Origin: CAKOSP01 sp964371745
GTDB taxonomy: Bacteria; Bacillota_I; Bacilli_A; RF39; UBA660
Assembly (NCBI GenBank): GCA_964371745.1
Contig: CAYJNS010000012.1
Location: 1-22,359, forward strand
DNA length: 22,359 nucleotides
Direction: 5' to 3'
Part shown: positions 7,188 through 15,833 of the stretch, piece after piece
Position numbering within the stretch: position 1 is the stretch's first letter
Layout: each line of letters starts with the position of its first letter
The notes under the pieces: model-generated
Told to the model about the DNA's origin: nothing
Seen by the model: only the letters and a program-made list of their open reading frames with translations
Database searches by the model: none
Program-made: the position numbers and the translations under genes

Positions 7188-9107
7188 ATGAAAAAGATAA
7201 GTAATTTAGTAATATATTTAGGAATCTTTATATATTTAGAAATAATATTTAAGGTTTTTTCTGGATATAATATATTTGAAGTAAGTAATATAACAGTATT
7301 TATATATATACTATTTTTAAGTTTATTTATTTTTACTTTAAGTCAGTTTTTAGGACATAAACTAAATAAAGTTATTTTATTTATTATAACTATTTTTAGT
7401 TCGCTGTGGTTTATAATGCAGTATTTAATAAATGATATTTATCAAATATATTTTTCTTTAAGTTTACTTGGTGCATCGGGGCAAGTATGGGAGTTTAAAG
7501 GTGAAATATTAGGACTTATAACAGCTAATATTTGGTATATAATTTTAATAATTATACCAATAATAGCGTTAATTATTTTTAATAGAAAAATAGTTTTTAG
7601 AAATAATCCTAAACTTTTAAAAGTAGTATTAATTATTCTTACAATGGTTTGTTATTTTACATTTAGTGTAATGCTTCTAATTGGAAAAGATGATAGTTAT
7701 TCATCTTATAAATTATTTTATGAATATAATGAAGTAAACCTATCTATAAAAAAATTAGGGGTTATTAATACAATGCATCAAGATGTATTTAAAAGTATAT
7801 TAGGGTTTAAAGAAAAGGTAGTTTTAACGCCTGGCTCTAATATAATTGATAATAAAGAAGAAGATATAAACTATGATTTTAATAATTTAAATATAGATTT
7901 TGATAATATGCTGGGTAGTGAAGAAATAATAAATATGAATAATTACTTTAAAGCAGAAACTGGAACATATCAAAATGAATATACTGGATATTTTGAAGGT
8001 AAAAATGTAATTTATATTATGGCAGAAAGTTTTAATGAAATTGCTGTTTCAAAAGATGCTACACCAACACTATATAAATTAGTTAATGAAGGTTTTAATT
8101 TTGAAAATTATTATTCACCTACAATAAGTTCAACCATAGGTGGAGAGTTTCAACTTTTGACTGGTTTATACCCAGCAAGTGGATTTTTAGATCCATTTAA
8201 AGATGGTGAGAATGCTAATCCTTATGGTCTAGCTAATGTTTTTAAAGATGTTGGGTATAATACATATGCATATCATAATAATACATATACATTTCAAAAT
8301 AGATATAAATACTTACCATCTATAGGTTTTGATAACTTTTTAGCTTGTAATAATGGATTAGAAAAGTTAATGAGTTGTTCATGGCTTGCAAGTGATGTAG
8401 ACATGATTAATACTACAGTTAATGATTATGCAAAAAGTAGTGAACCATTTTTAGTATTTTATGCAACTGTAAGTGGTCATGGTGGATATTCTTATGGAGG
8501 AGAGTTTACTAAAAAATATTTAGATTTATATGAAGGTTTAGGATATAGTGAAGGTATTACATCTTATTTAAGTGCGCAAGTAGAACTTGATAGAGCGTTA
8601 AGTGCCTTAATAAGTAACTTAGAAAAAGAAAATAAATTAGATGATACAGTAATTGTTTTAACTGGAGATCATTACCCTTATATGCTTTCAATTGATGAAA
8701 TAAATGAAGCATCAAGTTATGAAAAAGATGAGATAATTGAAGTAAATAAAAATAATTTAATAATATGGAATAATAAAATGGAAGGTGTAACAGTTGATAA
8801 AGTGGGAAGTCAAATAGATGTTTTACCAACAGTATATAATTTATTTAATATAGATTATGATTCAAGAATAATAGTAGGTAAAGATATTTTAAGTACAGAA
8901 CCTGGTCTTGCTATATTTGCAAATAGATCATGGATATCTGATTACGGTAGATACTATGCACAAAGTGATGAATTTATAAAAAATGAAGGTGTAGATATAC
9001 CAGAGGATTATGTAAGTAAAATGAATCAAATTGTAGCCTCTAAAATTAATATAAGTTCGCTTATTATGACTGAGGATTATTATAAATATTTAGAGATAGG
9101 AGATTAG
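7188..9107 (+). CDS. LtaS-like polyglycerolphosphate/phosphoglycerol transferase (sulfatase fold)
   Basis: 639 residues, close to the usual length of Gram-positive lipoteichoic acid synthases, which polymerise glycerol phosphate from phosphatidylglycerol outside the membrane. Five membrane helices occupy about residues 3-175, then a linker, then the extracellular alkaline-phosphatase-type domain (about 270-600). Predicted catalytic elements: metal-site Glu280 in MAESFNE, nucleophile Thr316 in SSTIGGEF, His431 in SGHGGY and metal ligands Asp494/His495 in TGDHYPYM. The ATG at 7188 is used because AAGTGAT precedes it; an upstream in-frame TTG would sit on the promoter. It is followed after one base by asnB, so both are co-transcribed. 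Which polymer it makes (type I LTA, a primase step, or another phosphoglycerol substituent) cannot be told from sequence alone. Confidence 0.87.
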   Translation: MKKISNLVIYLGIFIYLEIIFKVFSGYNIFEVSNITVFIYILFLSLFIFTLSQFLGHKLNKVILFIITIFSSLWFIMQYLINDIYQIYFSLSLLGASGQVWEFKGEILGLITANIWYIILIIIPIIALIIFNRKIVFRNNPKLLKVVLIILTMVCYFTFSVMLLIGKDDSYSSYKLFYEYNEVNLSIKKLGVINTMHQDVFKSILGFKEKVVLTPGSNIIDNKEEDINYDFNNLNIDFDNMLGSEEIINMNNYFKAETGTYQNEYTGYFEGKNVIYIMAESFNEIAVSKDATPTLYKLVNEGFNFENYYSPTISSTIGGEFQLLTGLYPASGFLDPFKDGENANPYGLANVFKDVGYNTYAYHNNTYTFQNRYKYLPSIGFDNFLACNNGLEKLMSCSWLASDVDMINTTVNDYAKSSEPFLVFYATVSGHGGYSYGGEFTKKYLDLYEGLGYSEGITSYLSAQVELDRALSALISNLEKENKLDDTVIVLTGDHYPYMLSIDEINEASSYEKDEIIEVNKNNLIIWNNKMEGVTVDKVGSQIDVLPTVYNLFNIDYDSRIIVGKDILSTEPGLAIFANRSWISDYGRYYAQSDEFIKNEGVDIPEDYVSKMNQIVASKINISSLIMTEDYYKYLEIGD

Positions 9108-9108
9108 T

Positions 9109-10926
9109 ATGTGTGGAATAGTTGGTTTTGTTAATAATTTAAAAGATAAACAAGAACAAATAAAAAAAATGGCTGATGCAATTGTTCATAGAGGCCCAGA
9201 TGGAGAAGGTTATTTTACTGATGATTTTGTAGCTTTAGGACACAGAAGGCTATCTATAATCGATTTAAGTACTGGTAATCAACCTATGTTTAATGAAAAT
9301 AAAAAAGTAGTAACAGTTTTTAATGGTGAGATATATAATTATAAAGACTTAAAAGAAGAGTTAGTATCTTTAGGACATAAATTTAAAACAAAAAGTGATA
9401 CTGAAGTACTTGTTCATGGTTATGAAGAGTGGAAATGTGATTTACCTAAACATTTAAGAGGTATGTTTGCTTTTGCTATATATGATATAGAAAATGAAGA
9501 AGTTTTTTTAGCAAGAGATAACTTTGGAATTAAACCTTTATACTATGCATATATGAATGAAACATTTATGTTTTCATCTGAAATAAAATCTTTATTAGAA
9601 AATAAATCATTTACAAAAATTTTTAATGAAGATATTTTAAAAACTTATTTAGAGTTTAGTTTTGTTCCAACAAATGAAACATTTTTTAAAGGTGTACATA
9701 GACTAGATGCAGGGCATAGTTTACTTTTTAAAAATAATAAAATAAATATAAGTCAATATTATAAATTAGAATTTACAGAGAGCGCTACTGATTATGAAAA
9801 AGTAGTAAAAGATATTGAATGTGTTATGGAAAATAGTGTGGAAAATCATTTAATTAGTGATGTTGAAGTAGGATCTTTTTTATCTAGTGGAATAGATTCA
9901 TCATATATAGTATCACTTGCTAAACCTGATAAAACTTATACTGTTGGTTATGAAAATCCTAAATATAATGAAATAAGTTTAGCAAAAGATTTAGCAGATA
10001 AATTAAAAATAAAAAATAAAAGTAAAATTATAACTAAAGAAGAATATATGGAAGTTATACCTAAAATTATGTATCACTTAGAAGAGCCAACTAGCGACCC
10101 TGCAACTGTTGCACTTTATTTTGTAGCGCAGCTAGCTAGTAAAGACTTGAAAGTTGTTTTATCTGGTGAAGGTGCTGATGAATTTTTTGGAGGATATAAT
10201 TATTATAGACAATATGTAGATATGAGTTTTTATAATAAGATTCCATTTATCATAAGAAATATAATAGCTAAAGTATGTAAGAAATTACCTGAAGTAAGAG
10301 GGCTTAATTTTCTTATTAGAAGGGGAGAAAAACTTGAAGATAGTTATATAGGGGTAAATCGTAATTACTCATCTATTGCGGCAAATAAAGTACTTAAAAA
10401 TAAATATAATTTAAGTGCTACTGATGTAACTAAAGAGGTTTATAAAAACTATGTTAAAGAAAGTGATATTGTAAAAATGCAGGCTATAGATATTCATTTT
10501 TGGCTTATGAAAGATATACTGCTTAAAGCTGATAGAATGACTATGGCAGCATCTTTAGAGGGTAGAGTACCATTTATTGATAAAGAAGTATTTAAAGTAG
10601 CATCTACTATTCCAATAGATTTTAAAGTAACTAAAGAAAATACTAAAGTTGCACTTAGAGATGCTTCAAAAAAAGTAATACCTAATGAATCATTTAAAAA
10701 GAAAAAATTAGGTTTTCCTGTTCCTGTTAGACAATGGATTAAAGAAGATGATTTTTATAATGAAATATATAATACATTTACAGGGGATAGTGCTAAAAAG
10801 TATTTTAAAACAAAAAAAATTATTTCTATGTTAAATAAACATAAAAATAATAAAAAAGATTATTATAAAAAAATATGGACTATATACTGTTTTTTAAAAT
10901 GGTATAATGTATATTTTGAAAATTAA
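9109..10926 (+). CDS. asnB: Asparagine synthetase, glutamine-hydrolysing
   Basis: 605 residues, full length. N-terminal class II glutamine amidotransferase domain (1 to about 200) with the nucleophile Cys2 in MCGIVGF, RHG-type HRGPDG and the NGEIYNY and SDTEV motifs. C-terminal synthetase domain has an ATP pyrophosphatase loop SSGIDSS at 259-265 (usually SGGLDSS), SGEGADEFFGGY and EGRVPFID. It makes Asn from Asp, ATP and glutamine. In Bacillus an AsnB-type enzyme also amidates diaminopimelate in peptidoglycan precursors, and the position behind an LtaS-like gene makes a wall role conceivable (inference). Ribosome site AGGAG just before the start; one base separates it from the upstream stop. 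No T-box or other leader precedes it, so expression follows the 7162 promoter. The terminator begins at its stop codon. Confidence 0.95.
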   Translation: MCGIVGFVNNLKDKQEQIKKMADAIVHRGPDGEGYFTDDFVALGHRRLSIIDLSTGNQPMFNENKKVVTVFNGEIYNYKDLKEELVSLGHKFKTKSDTEVLVHGYEEWKCDLPKHLRGMFAFAIYDIENEEVFLARDNFGIKPLYYAYMNETFMFSSEIKSLLENKSFTKIFNEDILKTYLEFSFVPTNETFFKGVHRLDAGHSLLFKNNKINISQYYKLEFTESATDYEKVVKDIECVMENSVENHLISDVEVGSFLSSGIDSSYIVSLAKPDKTYTVGYENPKYNEISLAKDLADKLKIKNKSKIITKEEYMEVIPKIMYHLEEPTSDPATVALYFVAQLASKDLKVVLSGEGADEFFGGYNYYRQYVDMSFYNKIPFIIRNIIAKVCKKLPEVRGLNFLIRRGEKLEDSYIGVNRNYSSIAANKVLKNKYNLSATDVTKEVYKNYVKESDIVKMQAIDIHFWLMKDILLKADRMTMAASLEGRVPFIDKEVFKVASTIPIDFKVTKENTKVALRDASKKVIPNESFKKKKLGFPVPVRQWIKEDDFYNEIYNTFTGDSAKKYFKTKKIISMLNKHKNNKKDYYKKIWTIYCFLKWYNVYFEN

Positions 10927-10956
10927 AACTGAAAATAAATTATTTTTCAGTTTTTT
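10925..10956. terminator. Bidirectional terminator between convergent genes
   Basis: AAAACTGAAAA (10925-10935) pairs with TTTTCAGTTTT (10944-10954), with T runs on both strands. It serves asnB on + and the XRE regulator on -, and overlaps the last codons of the latter. Confidence 0.8.
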
Positions 10957-11230
10957 CTATATTTTCAGAAGATTCTTCATCTTCTTCTTTTTTGATTTTA
11001 ACAATATCAAGTTTATAGCCGATTGGTTCTAAAATTTTAATAATAGTATTTATTTGAGGTGAAACAATACCAGATTCTATTCTAGCTATAGTTTCACGAA
11101 TAATATTAGCTTTTTTACCTAATGTATCTTGAGTATAACCGTTTTGCTTCCTTACTTTTTTTAATGTTTGTCTAAATTCATGTTCTAAAACTTCATGAAC
11201 ATTTTCAAAGTTTACTACTTTTTTAACCAT
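10940..11230 (-). CDS. XRE-family helix-turn-helix regulator
   Basis: 96 residues. A helix-turn-helix of the Cro/XRE type covers about 18-72 (EFRQTLKKVRKQNGYTQDTL, then RETIARIESG and SPQINTIIKIL), followed by a short beta segment and a Lys/Glu/Ser-rich tail. The arrangement with a leading 17-residue strand segment is like HigA-type antitoxins, but no toxin-sized gene is next to it, so an orphan regulator is equally likely. The start at 11230 is chosen over an upstream ATG because GGAGGG lies six bases before it. It has its own promoter (11252-11280), and terminators bound both sides, so it is a single-gene unit and probably regulates itself. Confidence 0.85.
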   Translation of the reverse strand: MVKKVVNFENVHEVLEHEFRQTLKKVRKQNGYTQDTLGKKANIIRETIARIESGIVSPQINTIIKILEPIGYKLDIVKIKKEEDEESSENIEKTEK

Positions 11231-11251
11231 AGAAACCCTCCGTTCGGGCTT

Positions 11252-11280
11252 ATTGTAACACAAAAGTAACTAAATAACAA
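11252..11280 (-). promoter_or_regulatory. Promoter of the XRE regulator
   Basis: Minus strand TTGTTA (11280-11275), a 17-base spacer and TACAAT (11257-11252) with TG-N extended -10. A GGAGGG ribosome site follows. Confidence 0.55.
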
Positions 11281-11302
11281 CAAAAAATTGTGATTTTTTG
11301 TA

Positions 11303-11340
11303 AAAAAAAGGCTAAAATTTAAGATTTAAGTCTTTTTTTT
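11303..11340. terminator. A/T-flanked imperfect hairpin between two minus-strand genes
   Basis: AAAAAAGGCT (11303-11312) pairs with AGTCTTTTTT (11329-11338) with one wobble, and pairing extends weakly inward. A and T runs flank it, so it can terminate the 12174-11346 gene. Confidence 0.5.
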
Positions 11341-11345
11341 AATAA

Positions 11346-12174
11346 TTATACATTTTTAATTATATTATTAATTTCTTCTTCACTTAATCCAGTAGCTATT
11401 TTAATAACTTCGATATCAACATTTGCATTATTTAAATTTATAGCAACTTCTTTTTGATTTTTTAGTTTACCTTCTTCTTTAGCTTCTTCTATTTCAGTTA
11501 ATTTTATTGCTAGTTCATCTAATGCTTCTCTTTCTTTTGTAAAGATTAAATCTTGATAATATTCACTTGCAGTAATATCATTTACTGTTCCTTGCCATTT
11601 CTTCCATCTCCTCATAATTTTGAAGTGACATATACTTTAAAAACTTCATCATTTCTCCATCAAATATTTTGTTTTCATCAAGCCTTGTTAAATTTATGAA
11701 ATATTTCTCTGTATATCCTCCATACTCTTCCTTCATCATTTTATCACACTCTATTAGGTTTGTAAATAATCGTGGAAATTCCTTGCTGTCTTCAGCTAAA
11801 AAGAATATTCCATATACATTTCCTAGTTCAAAATAATCATTTCCAACCAATAAATTTTTTGAGCTTGTTCTACTTACATACCAACTTGATCTTGCATATA
11901 GATTTTGCGCATTTGCCTTTTGCATTTCTATTAATATTACTTTTTTATTTGGCAAAGTTATTTTTAAATCTAATACTGATGTTTTCTCTTGTAAATATGT
12001 TCCATTTTCTTCATTTGATATAAATGTTATATCATCCGCAGTTATGTTAGTAAGTAAAATACTATTTATTACTTTAGCAAGTGTTTTTTTATCTTTTTTA
12101 AAAAACATTTTAAACATTATATCACTTGTTAGAATTGGTTTTAAAATTGCAGTTTCCTTCTTTGTTGTAGTAAT
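11346..12174 (-). pseudogene. Rpn/PD-(D/E)XK nuclease family transposase-type gene, broken start and frameshift
   Basis: Remains of an Rpn (recombination-promoting nuclease) gene, about 275 codons if repaired, which is normal length. The N-terminal piece reads LKPILTSDIMFKMFF, the nuclease core is visible as VLDLKITLPNKKVILIEMQ (Asp and Glu-x-Gln of the PD-(D/E)XK site), and the C-terminal tail ends in the family's ATGLSEEEINNII. Two lesions are seen. First, the strong ribosome site AAAGGAGG (12189-12182) is followed at the right distance by ATT (12174-12172) in frame where an ATG is expected; the first in-frame ATG (12117) would drop 19 family-conserved residues. Second, the frame changes between about 11580 and 11615 (one extra base), so the first frame stops at 11578 and the rest continues in another. 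ATT can rarely start translation, but both lesions together favour a dead gene. Confidence 0.8.
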
Positions 12175-12407
12175 AGTTTTACCTCCTTTCTAAAAGGATA
12201 TATTTATCCTCCTGTCTTTTATATTACCGAAAAGTTGTATATTTCCTTTTTTTTTGAGTGAATTTGTTAAAAAAATAGAAGTATTTATCAAATTTCTATT
12301 TATTGTAATTCATTAGGTACTTTTTAAACTGTTGTTAATTTTTTTGATATTTGTTCTAGAAAAAATTATTTCAAAATGTTATAATACTTTATAAGGGAGT
12401 ATATAAA
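12175..12407. other. Divergent intergenic region
   Basis: Very AT-rich. It holds the Rpn gene's ribosome site (12181-12189), a second GGAGG-like site (+ strand ATCCTCC around 12207), a weak inverted repeat (12273-12280 with 12294-12301), and the rmuC promoter near 12377. No gene, tRNA or CRISPR repeat is seen. Confidence 0.6.
12377..12385 (+). promoter_or_regulatory. Extended -10 promoter of the rmuC unit
   Basis: TGTTATAAT at 12377-12385, no clear -35, followed by AAGGGAG (12393-12399) before the ATG at 12408. Confidence 0.55.
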
Positions 12408-13489
12408 ATGGAATATATAATAATTGGTTTATTAGTATTAGTAATTATTTTATTAATAGTATTAATACTCAGAAAAAATAATAATAACGATTTAATTGAA
12501 AGATTAGGTAATTTTGAAGGAAGAATAAATAAAGAAATAGGTGAATTTAAATTTAGTTTTAGTAAAGAACTTAGTAATGATTTTGAAAAACTTAATACCA
12601 AACTTGAAACAAAACTCACAAATATAAACGATAGAGTTAATGAAAGATTAGATAAAAACTTTGAAAAAAGCAATAAAACATTTGCTAGTGTTTTAGAGCG
12701 TCTTGCTAAAATAGATGAAGCACAAAAGAAAATTGATAGTTTATCTGGTGAGATAGTATCTCTTCAAAATGTTTTAACTGATAAAAAACAAGAGGAACAT
12801 TTGGTGAAGTTAACCTAGAATATATTTTAAATAATGCCTTTGGAGGTAATAAACAAGGTATATATGAAACACAACATAAATTTTCAACTGGACATATTTG
12901 TGATGCTTTATTATTTGCGCCAGCTCCACTTGGAACCATAGCAATTGATAGTAAATTTCCACTTGAAAGTTATCAAAAAATGACTGATAGAAATAAAACT
13001 AAAGAAGAAAGAATGGCTTTTGAAAAGTTATTTGTAAGTGATGTAAAAAAACATATCGACGCAATAGCTAGTAAATATATTGTTCCTGGAGAAACTACAG
13101 ATGAGGCTATAATGTTTTTGCCAGCTGAAGCTTTATTTGCAGAAATAAATGCATATCATGCTAGTTTACTAAATTATGCCCATTCTAAAAAAGTATGGAT
13201 TACAGGTCCAACAACACTTATTAGTACACTTTCAATTATAAGTATGGTAATTAAAAATATGGAGCGTGATAAATACGCCAAGATTATTCATACAGAACTT
13301 AATAAATTAAGTGTTGAGTTTGGTAGATATAAAGAAAGATGGGAAAAACTATCTAAAAGTGTTAAATCAGTAAATTCTAGTATAGATGAACTTCATATAA
13401 CTAGTGAAAAAATAACTAAAAGATTTGATTCAATTAATAGTGTAGATATAAATTTATTAACTAATAAAGAAAATGAGGAAAGCTTATGA
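12408..13489 (+). pseudogene. rmuC: RmuC family protein, split by a one-base frameshift in an A run
   Basis: RmuC-type protein (limits DNA rearrangement; restriction-nuclease-like fold). A membrane helix at about 3-22 and a long coiled coil (about 28-125) lead to the conserved domain. The first frame ends with LTDKKQEEHLVKLT and stops at 12818. Adding one A to the six-A run at 12783-12788 restores the consensus LTDKK-TRGTFGEVNLEYIL, then FSTGHICDALLF and IDSKFPLESY, and runs without interruption to 13489, giving about 360 residues. So a single A is missing relative to an intact gene. As written, the 136-residue product lacks the whole catalytic domain; translation could restart at the ATG at 12980, giving a 169-residue fragment. 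Possible causes are a real mutation, a homopolymer sequencing error, or slippage at the A run. The next gene overlaps by ATGA, so the order is maintained. Confidence 0.9.
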
Positions 13490-14079
13490 AAATAATATAT
13501 TTAATATGTAATAATTTACTTACAAATAATATTACTTATGATTTAGACTTAGATATTGAAAAGAAAAAAGAAGTAAGACCACTTTCAAGTGATGGAGTAA
13601 AAGCATCTATTAAGTTAAGTATCGGTGAAGTTGAACATATCTTTTCATCAACATATGCATCATGCATTGAAACTGCTAAGTATATAGCTGAGAAAAAAGA
13701 TCTTGATATATTTGTGATAAATAATTTAAATGATTGTAAAGTAGGAGACCTTAAAAATCAAAGTATTAAAACTCTAGCTTACTTTCAAGAAAAAAATCTT
13801 GATTATAAACAGGATGGTGGAGAGTCTATTAATGAGTGTGCATTTAGAATAAATTCAGTAATTGAAAAAATAAAACAATATGATGGTGATAGCGTAGTAT
13901 TTCTTCCAAGAAGAGCTTTATTTAGTTATTTAACTAAATATACTGAGCATGGACTTAATTTAGATGATAGATTAGTACTTTTAAAAGATGATGAAGTAAT
14001 AATGGAGTCAACATCAGATGATTTAGAAATTTTTAAATTAATTATAGATGGAAACAAAACTGATATTGTAAAGTTTTAA
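13486..14079 (+). CDS. Histidine-phosphatase-superfamily protein lacking catalytic residues
   Basis: 197 residues with the layout of the phosphoglycerate-mutase/histidine phosphatase superfamily: strand-loop start (MKIIYLICNN), LSSDGVKAS in place of LTxxGxxQA, the SSTYASCIETAKYIA motif (usual SPxxRAxQTA), GGESINECAFRI (usual GES), and a late strand VVFLPRRALFSYL. The catalytic RHG is replaced by ICNN, and the second histidine (usually SHG) by LPRR, so phosphatase activity is not expected. It may bind a phosphorylated ligand or partner. Start ATG shares four bases (ATGA) with the rmuC stop, with GAGGAAAG upstream, so it is translated with rmuC. No terminator is evident after it, and the surface-protein gene follows in 42 bases. 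Confidence 0.7.
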   Translation: MKIIYLICNNLLTNNITYDLDLDIEKKKEVRPLSSDGVKASIKLSIGEVEHIFSSTYASCIETAKYIAEKKDLDIFVINNLNDCKVGDLKNQSIKTLAYFQEKNLDYKQDGGESINECAFRINSVIEKIKQYDGDSVVFLPRRALFSYLTKYTEHGLNLDDRLVLLKDDEVIMESTSDDLEIFKLIIDGNKTDIVKF

Positions 14080-14094
14080 AATAAATGTTAAAAT
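14066..14094 (+). promoter_or_regulatory. Possible promoter of the second surface protein
   Basis: TTGTAA (14066-14071), a 17-base spacer and TAAAAT (14089-14094) with TGT extended -10, overlapping the end of the preceding gene. Confidence 0.4.
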
Positions 14095-14121
14095 ATAAAT
14101 AAGATAAAAGGATGTGTTAAA

Positions 14122-15621
14122 GTGAACATAAAAAATCTAGATAAAAATAAATTATATTTAATTATATTAGTAGCAATAGGAGTTTTACTTGTTGTTGGAG
14201 TTACATTTGCCTTTTTTGTAGCAAGAAATTCTAATGCAGCAGCCTCAGACGTAGATGTTACTACTGAAGGATTAACTTCTTTAGAGTTTACACCAGGTTC
14301 AGCAGTTAGTATACACGCATCTTTAGCTAATTTTTCTGAAGGAGATGGTTCACTTTCAGGAACTGCAACATCTAGTGCTATATTAAAGTCATCAAACAGT
14401 GCTACTGAAGATTATAATGTTTACTTTGAAATAGAAAATAATAACTTTGTATATACTCAAGATAATACTGTTCCAGAAATGATTTTATCAGTAATAGATC
14501 CAAACGGTAATGAAGTAACTAGTATTCCTGGATTAACACCAGTAAACGTTACAGATGCTTTAACAGGTGACCCTATTAAAGGTTTTGATGTAACAACATA
14601 TACAGGTTTAATTAAAATAGCAGAAAATTACTCAATAACTAATAACAATGGTTATACAGGTACTACTCAAGATTGGCAAGTTACCCTTACATTTAGAAAC
14701 TTAGATACTCTTCAAAGAGAAAATGAAGGTAAAGCGTTAAATGGAACTTTAATACTTCAAGATGAGAAGTTATATTCAAATGGAGCAGAATATATAATAG
14801 GTGCTTTATATGATGGTACCGAAGGAAATAACGGAATTTATTATACAAATAATCATGAATATAGATATTCTGGAGCAAATCCAAATAATTATGTACAATT
14901 TAATGATGAATTATGGAGAATAATAGGCGTATTTGATGAAAATTCTCATGGTAGAGAAGGCGAGAATTTAATAAAACTAATAAAAGAAGAAAGTTTAGGT
15001 AATTATGAATTTGATCCGAGTAATGATAGTAGTTGGTCAGATGCAGATGGCGGAGCAGAGTTAAAACAATTATTAAATGGTGCATATTATAATAGTGAAG
15101 TAGCAACAAACTTACTAGCAGATTGTGGAAATACTGATAGAGGTTCCTGTGATTTTACAACAAGAGGTTTAAATGTAAATGCAAGGGCTATGATAGAGGA
15201 AGCAACTTGGTATTTAGGTGGTGCTTTATCTATATATACGAGTGCAAATGGATATTATGAGTTAGAAAGAGGTAGTGTAACAAGTGCTGGAACAAATTTA
15301 GAATGGAGCGGAAATATAGGATTAGTGTATCCAAGTGATTATGGATACGCAGCATCTAAAGAAAAATGGAATTATCAATTATATTATTATAATTCTGAAT
15401 TTATCCCTGAAAACAATTGGATGTATAATGGATTGAGTGCTTGGACAATAACTTCTGTATCTAATATCACTACGCATGGATTTTCAATTAGAGCTTCCGG
15501 TAATGTTAATAACTTAATTGTGAGAGCTGATGCATCACTTAACCCTGTTATTTATTTAAAATCGCAAATTCATATAACAAGTGGTTCTGGAACCTCATCT
15601 GATCCATTTATACTAGGTTAA
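14122..15621 (+). CDS. Secreted surface protein, paralogue of the 1961 protein, without variable island
   Basis: 499 residues. The export signal is at about 10-34 and ends in VTFAFFVA, again SipW/TasA-like. The Thr/Ser-rich first domain, the invariant YSNGAEYIIGALYDG/DELWRIIGVFDEN module (about 216-277) and the C-terminal DUF6273-like domain (YLGG, NIGLVYPSDYGYAA, AWTIT, NPVIYLKSQ, GSGTSSDPFILG) follow in the same order as in the paralogue. Unlike it, this protein has an insertion with two Cys (DCGNTDRGSC), which may form a disulfide, and its C-terminal codons show ordinary AT-rich use, with no NNC run. GTG start, because AAGGATG lies eight bases upstream and the export signal then begins with a Lys-rich stretch. 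It probably belongs to a larger family of surface proteins in this genome. A strong terminator follows. Confidence 0.85.
   Translation: MNIKNLDKNKLYLIILVAIGVLLVVGVTFAFFVARNSNAAASDVDVTTEGLTSLEFTPGSAVSIHASLANFSEGDGSLSGTATSSAILKSSNSATEDYNVYFEIENNNFVYTQDNTVPEMILSVIDPNGNEVTSIPGLTPVNVTDALTGDPIKGFDVTTYTGLIKIAENYSITNNNGYTGTTQDWQVTLTFRNLDTLQRENEGKALNGTLILQDEKLYSNGAEYIIGALYDGTEGNNGIYYTNNHEYRYSGANPNNYVQFNDELWRIIGVFDENSHGREGENLIKLIKEESLGNYEFDPSNDSSWSDADGGAELKQLLNGAYYNSEVATNLLADCGNTDRGSCDFTTRGLNVNARAMIEEATWYLGGALSIYTSANGYYELERGSVTSAGTNLEWSGNIGLVYPSDYGYAASKEKWNYQLYYYNSEFIPENNWMYNGLSAWTITSVSNITTHGFSIRASGNVNNLIVRADASLNPVIYLKSQIHITSGSGTSSDPFILG
14767..14952 (+). repeat. Direct repeat, copy 2 (surface-protein constant module)
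   Basis: About 90% identical to 2627-2812, same orientation, 12,140 bases apart, with 53 identical bases at its start. It could support recombination or gene conversion. Confidence 0.9.
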
Positions 15622-15637
15622 TATATTTTATTTAATT

Positions 15638-15674
15638 AAACTAATAAACGAAGTAATGGTTTATTAGTTTTTTT
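15638..15674 (+). terminator. Intrinsic terminator of the second surface protein
   Basis: Perfect 12-bp stem AAACTAATAAAC (15638-15649) with GTTTATTAGTTT (15659-15670), then a T run to 15674. Confidence 0.9.
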
Positions 15675-15685
15675 CTTATAAACAC

Positions 15686-15715
15686 TTGCTAAAAAGCATA
15701 TATTTATGATATAGT
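15686..15715 (+). promoter_or_regulatory. rpsB-tsf promoter
   Basis: TTGCTA (15686-15691), an 18-base spacer and TATAGT (15710-15715), with TGA before the -10. Expected start near 15722. Confidence 0.55.
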
Positions 15716-15721
15716 ATCTTT

Positions 15722-15833
15722 GGCAGTAAATGCAAAAAAATAAACATTAATATGGATTATTACTTCGAGTGCCTATAATTGGTGTAGTAATAAGAGGAAG
15801 TATTAAGAAGTTATAACGAAGGAGGATGAATTT
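15722..15833 (+). promoter_or_regulatory. Structured rpsB leader, possible S2 autoregulation site
   Basis: A leader of about 110 bases, much longer than others in the window. TTATTAC (15757-15763) pairs with GTAATAA (15787-15793) around a smaller GCC/GGT pairing, and AAGGAGG precedes the ATG. Ribosomal protein operons are often autoregulated through such leaders; I do not match it to a named family. Confidence 0.4.

Noticed and set aside
11578..11615. Programmed frameshift in the Rpn gene
   Set aside because: The shift is of the one-extra-base type with no slippery heptamer, and the start codon is also lost, so decay is simpler.
15481..15600. Second DGR variable region at the end of the 14122 protein
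   Set aside because: Codons there follow ordinary AT-rich use, with few ending in C and no GC island.
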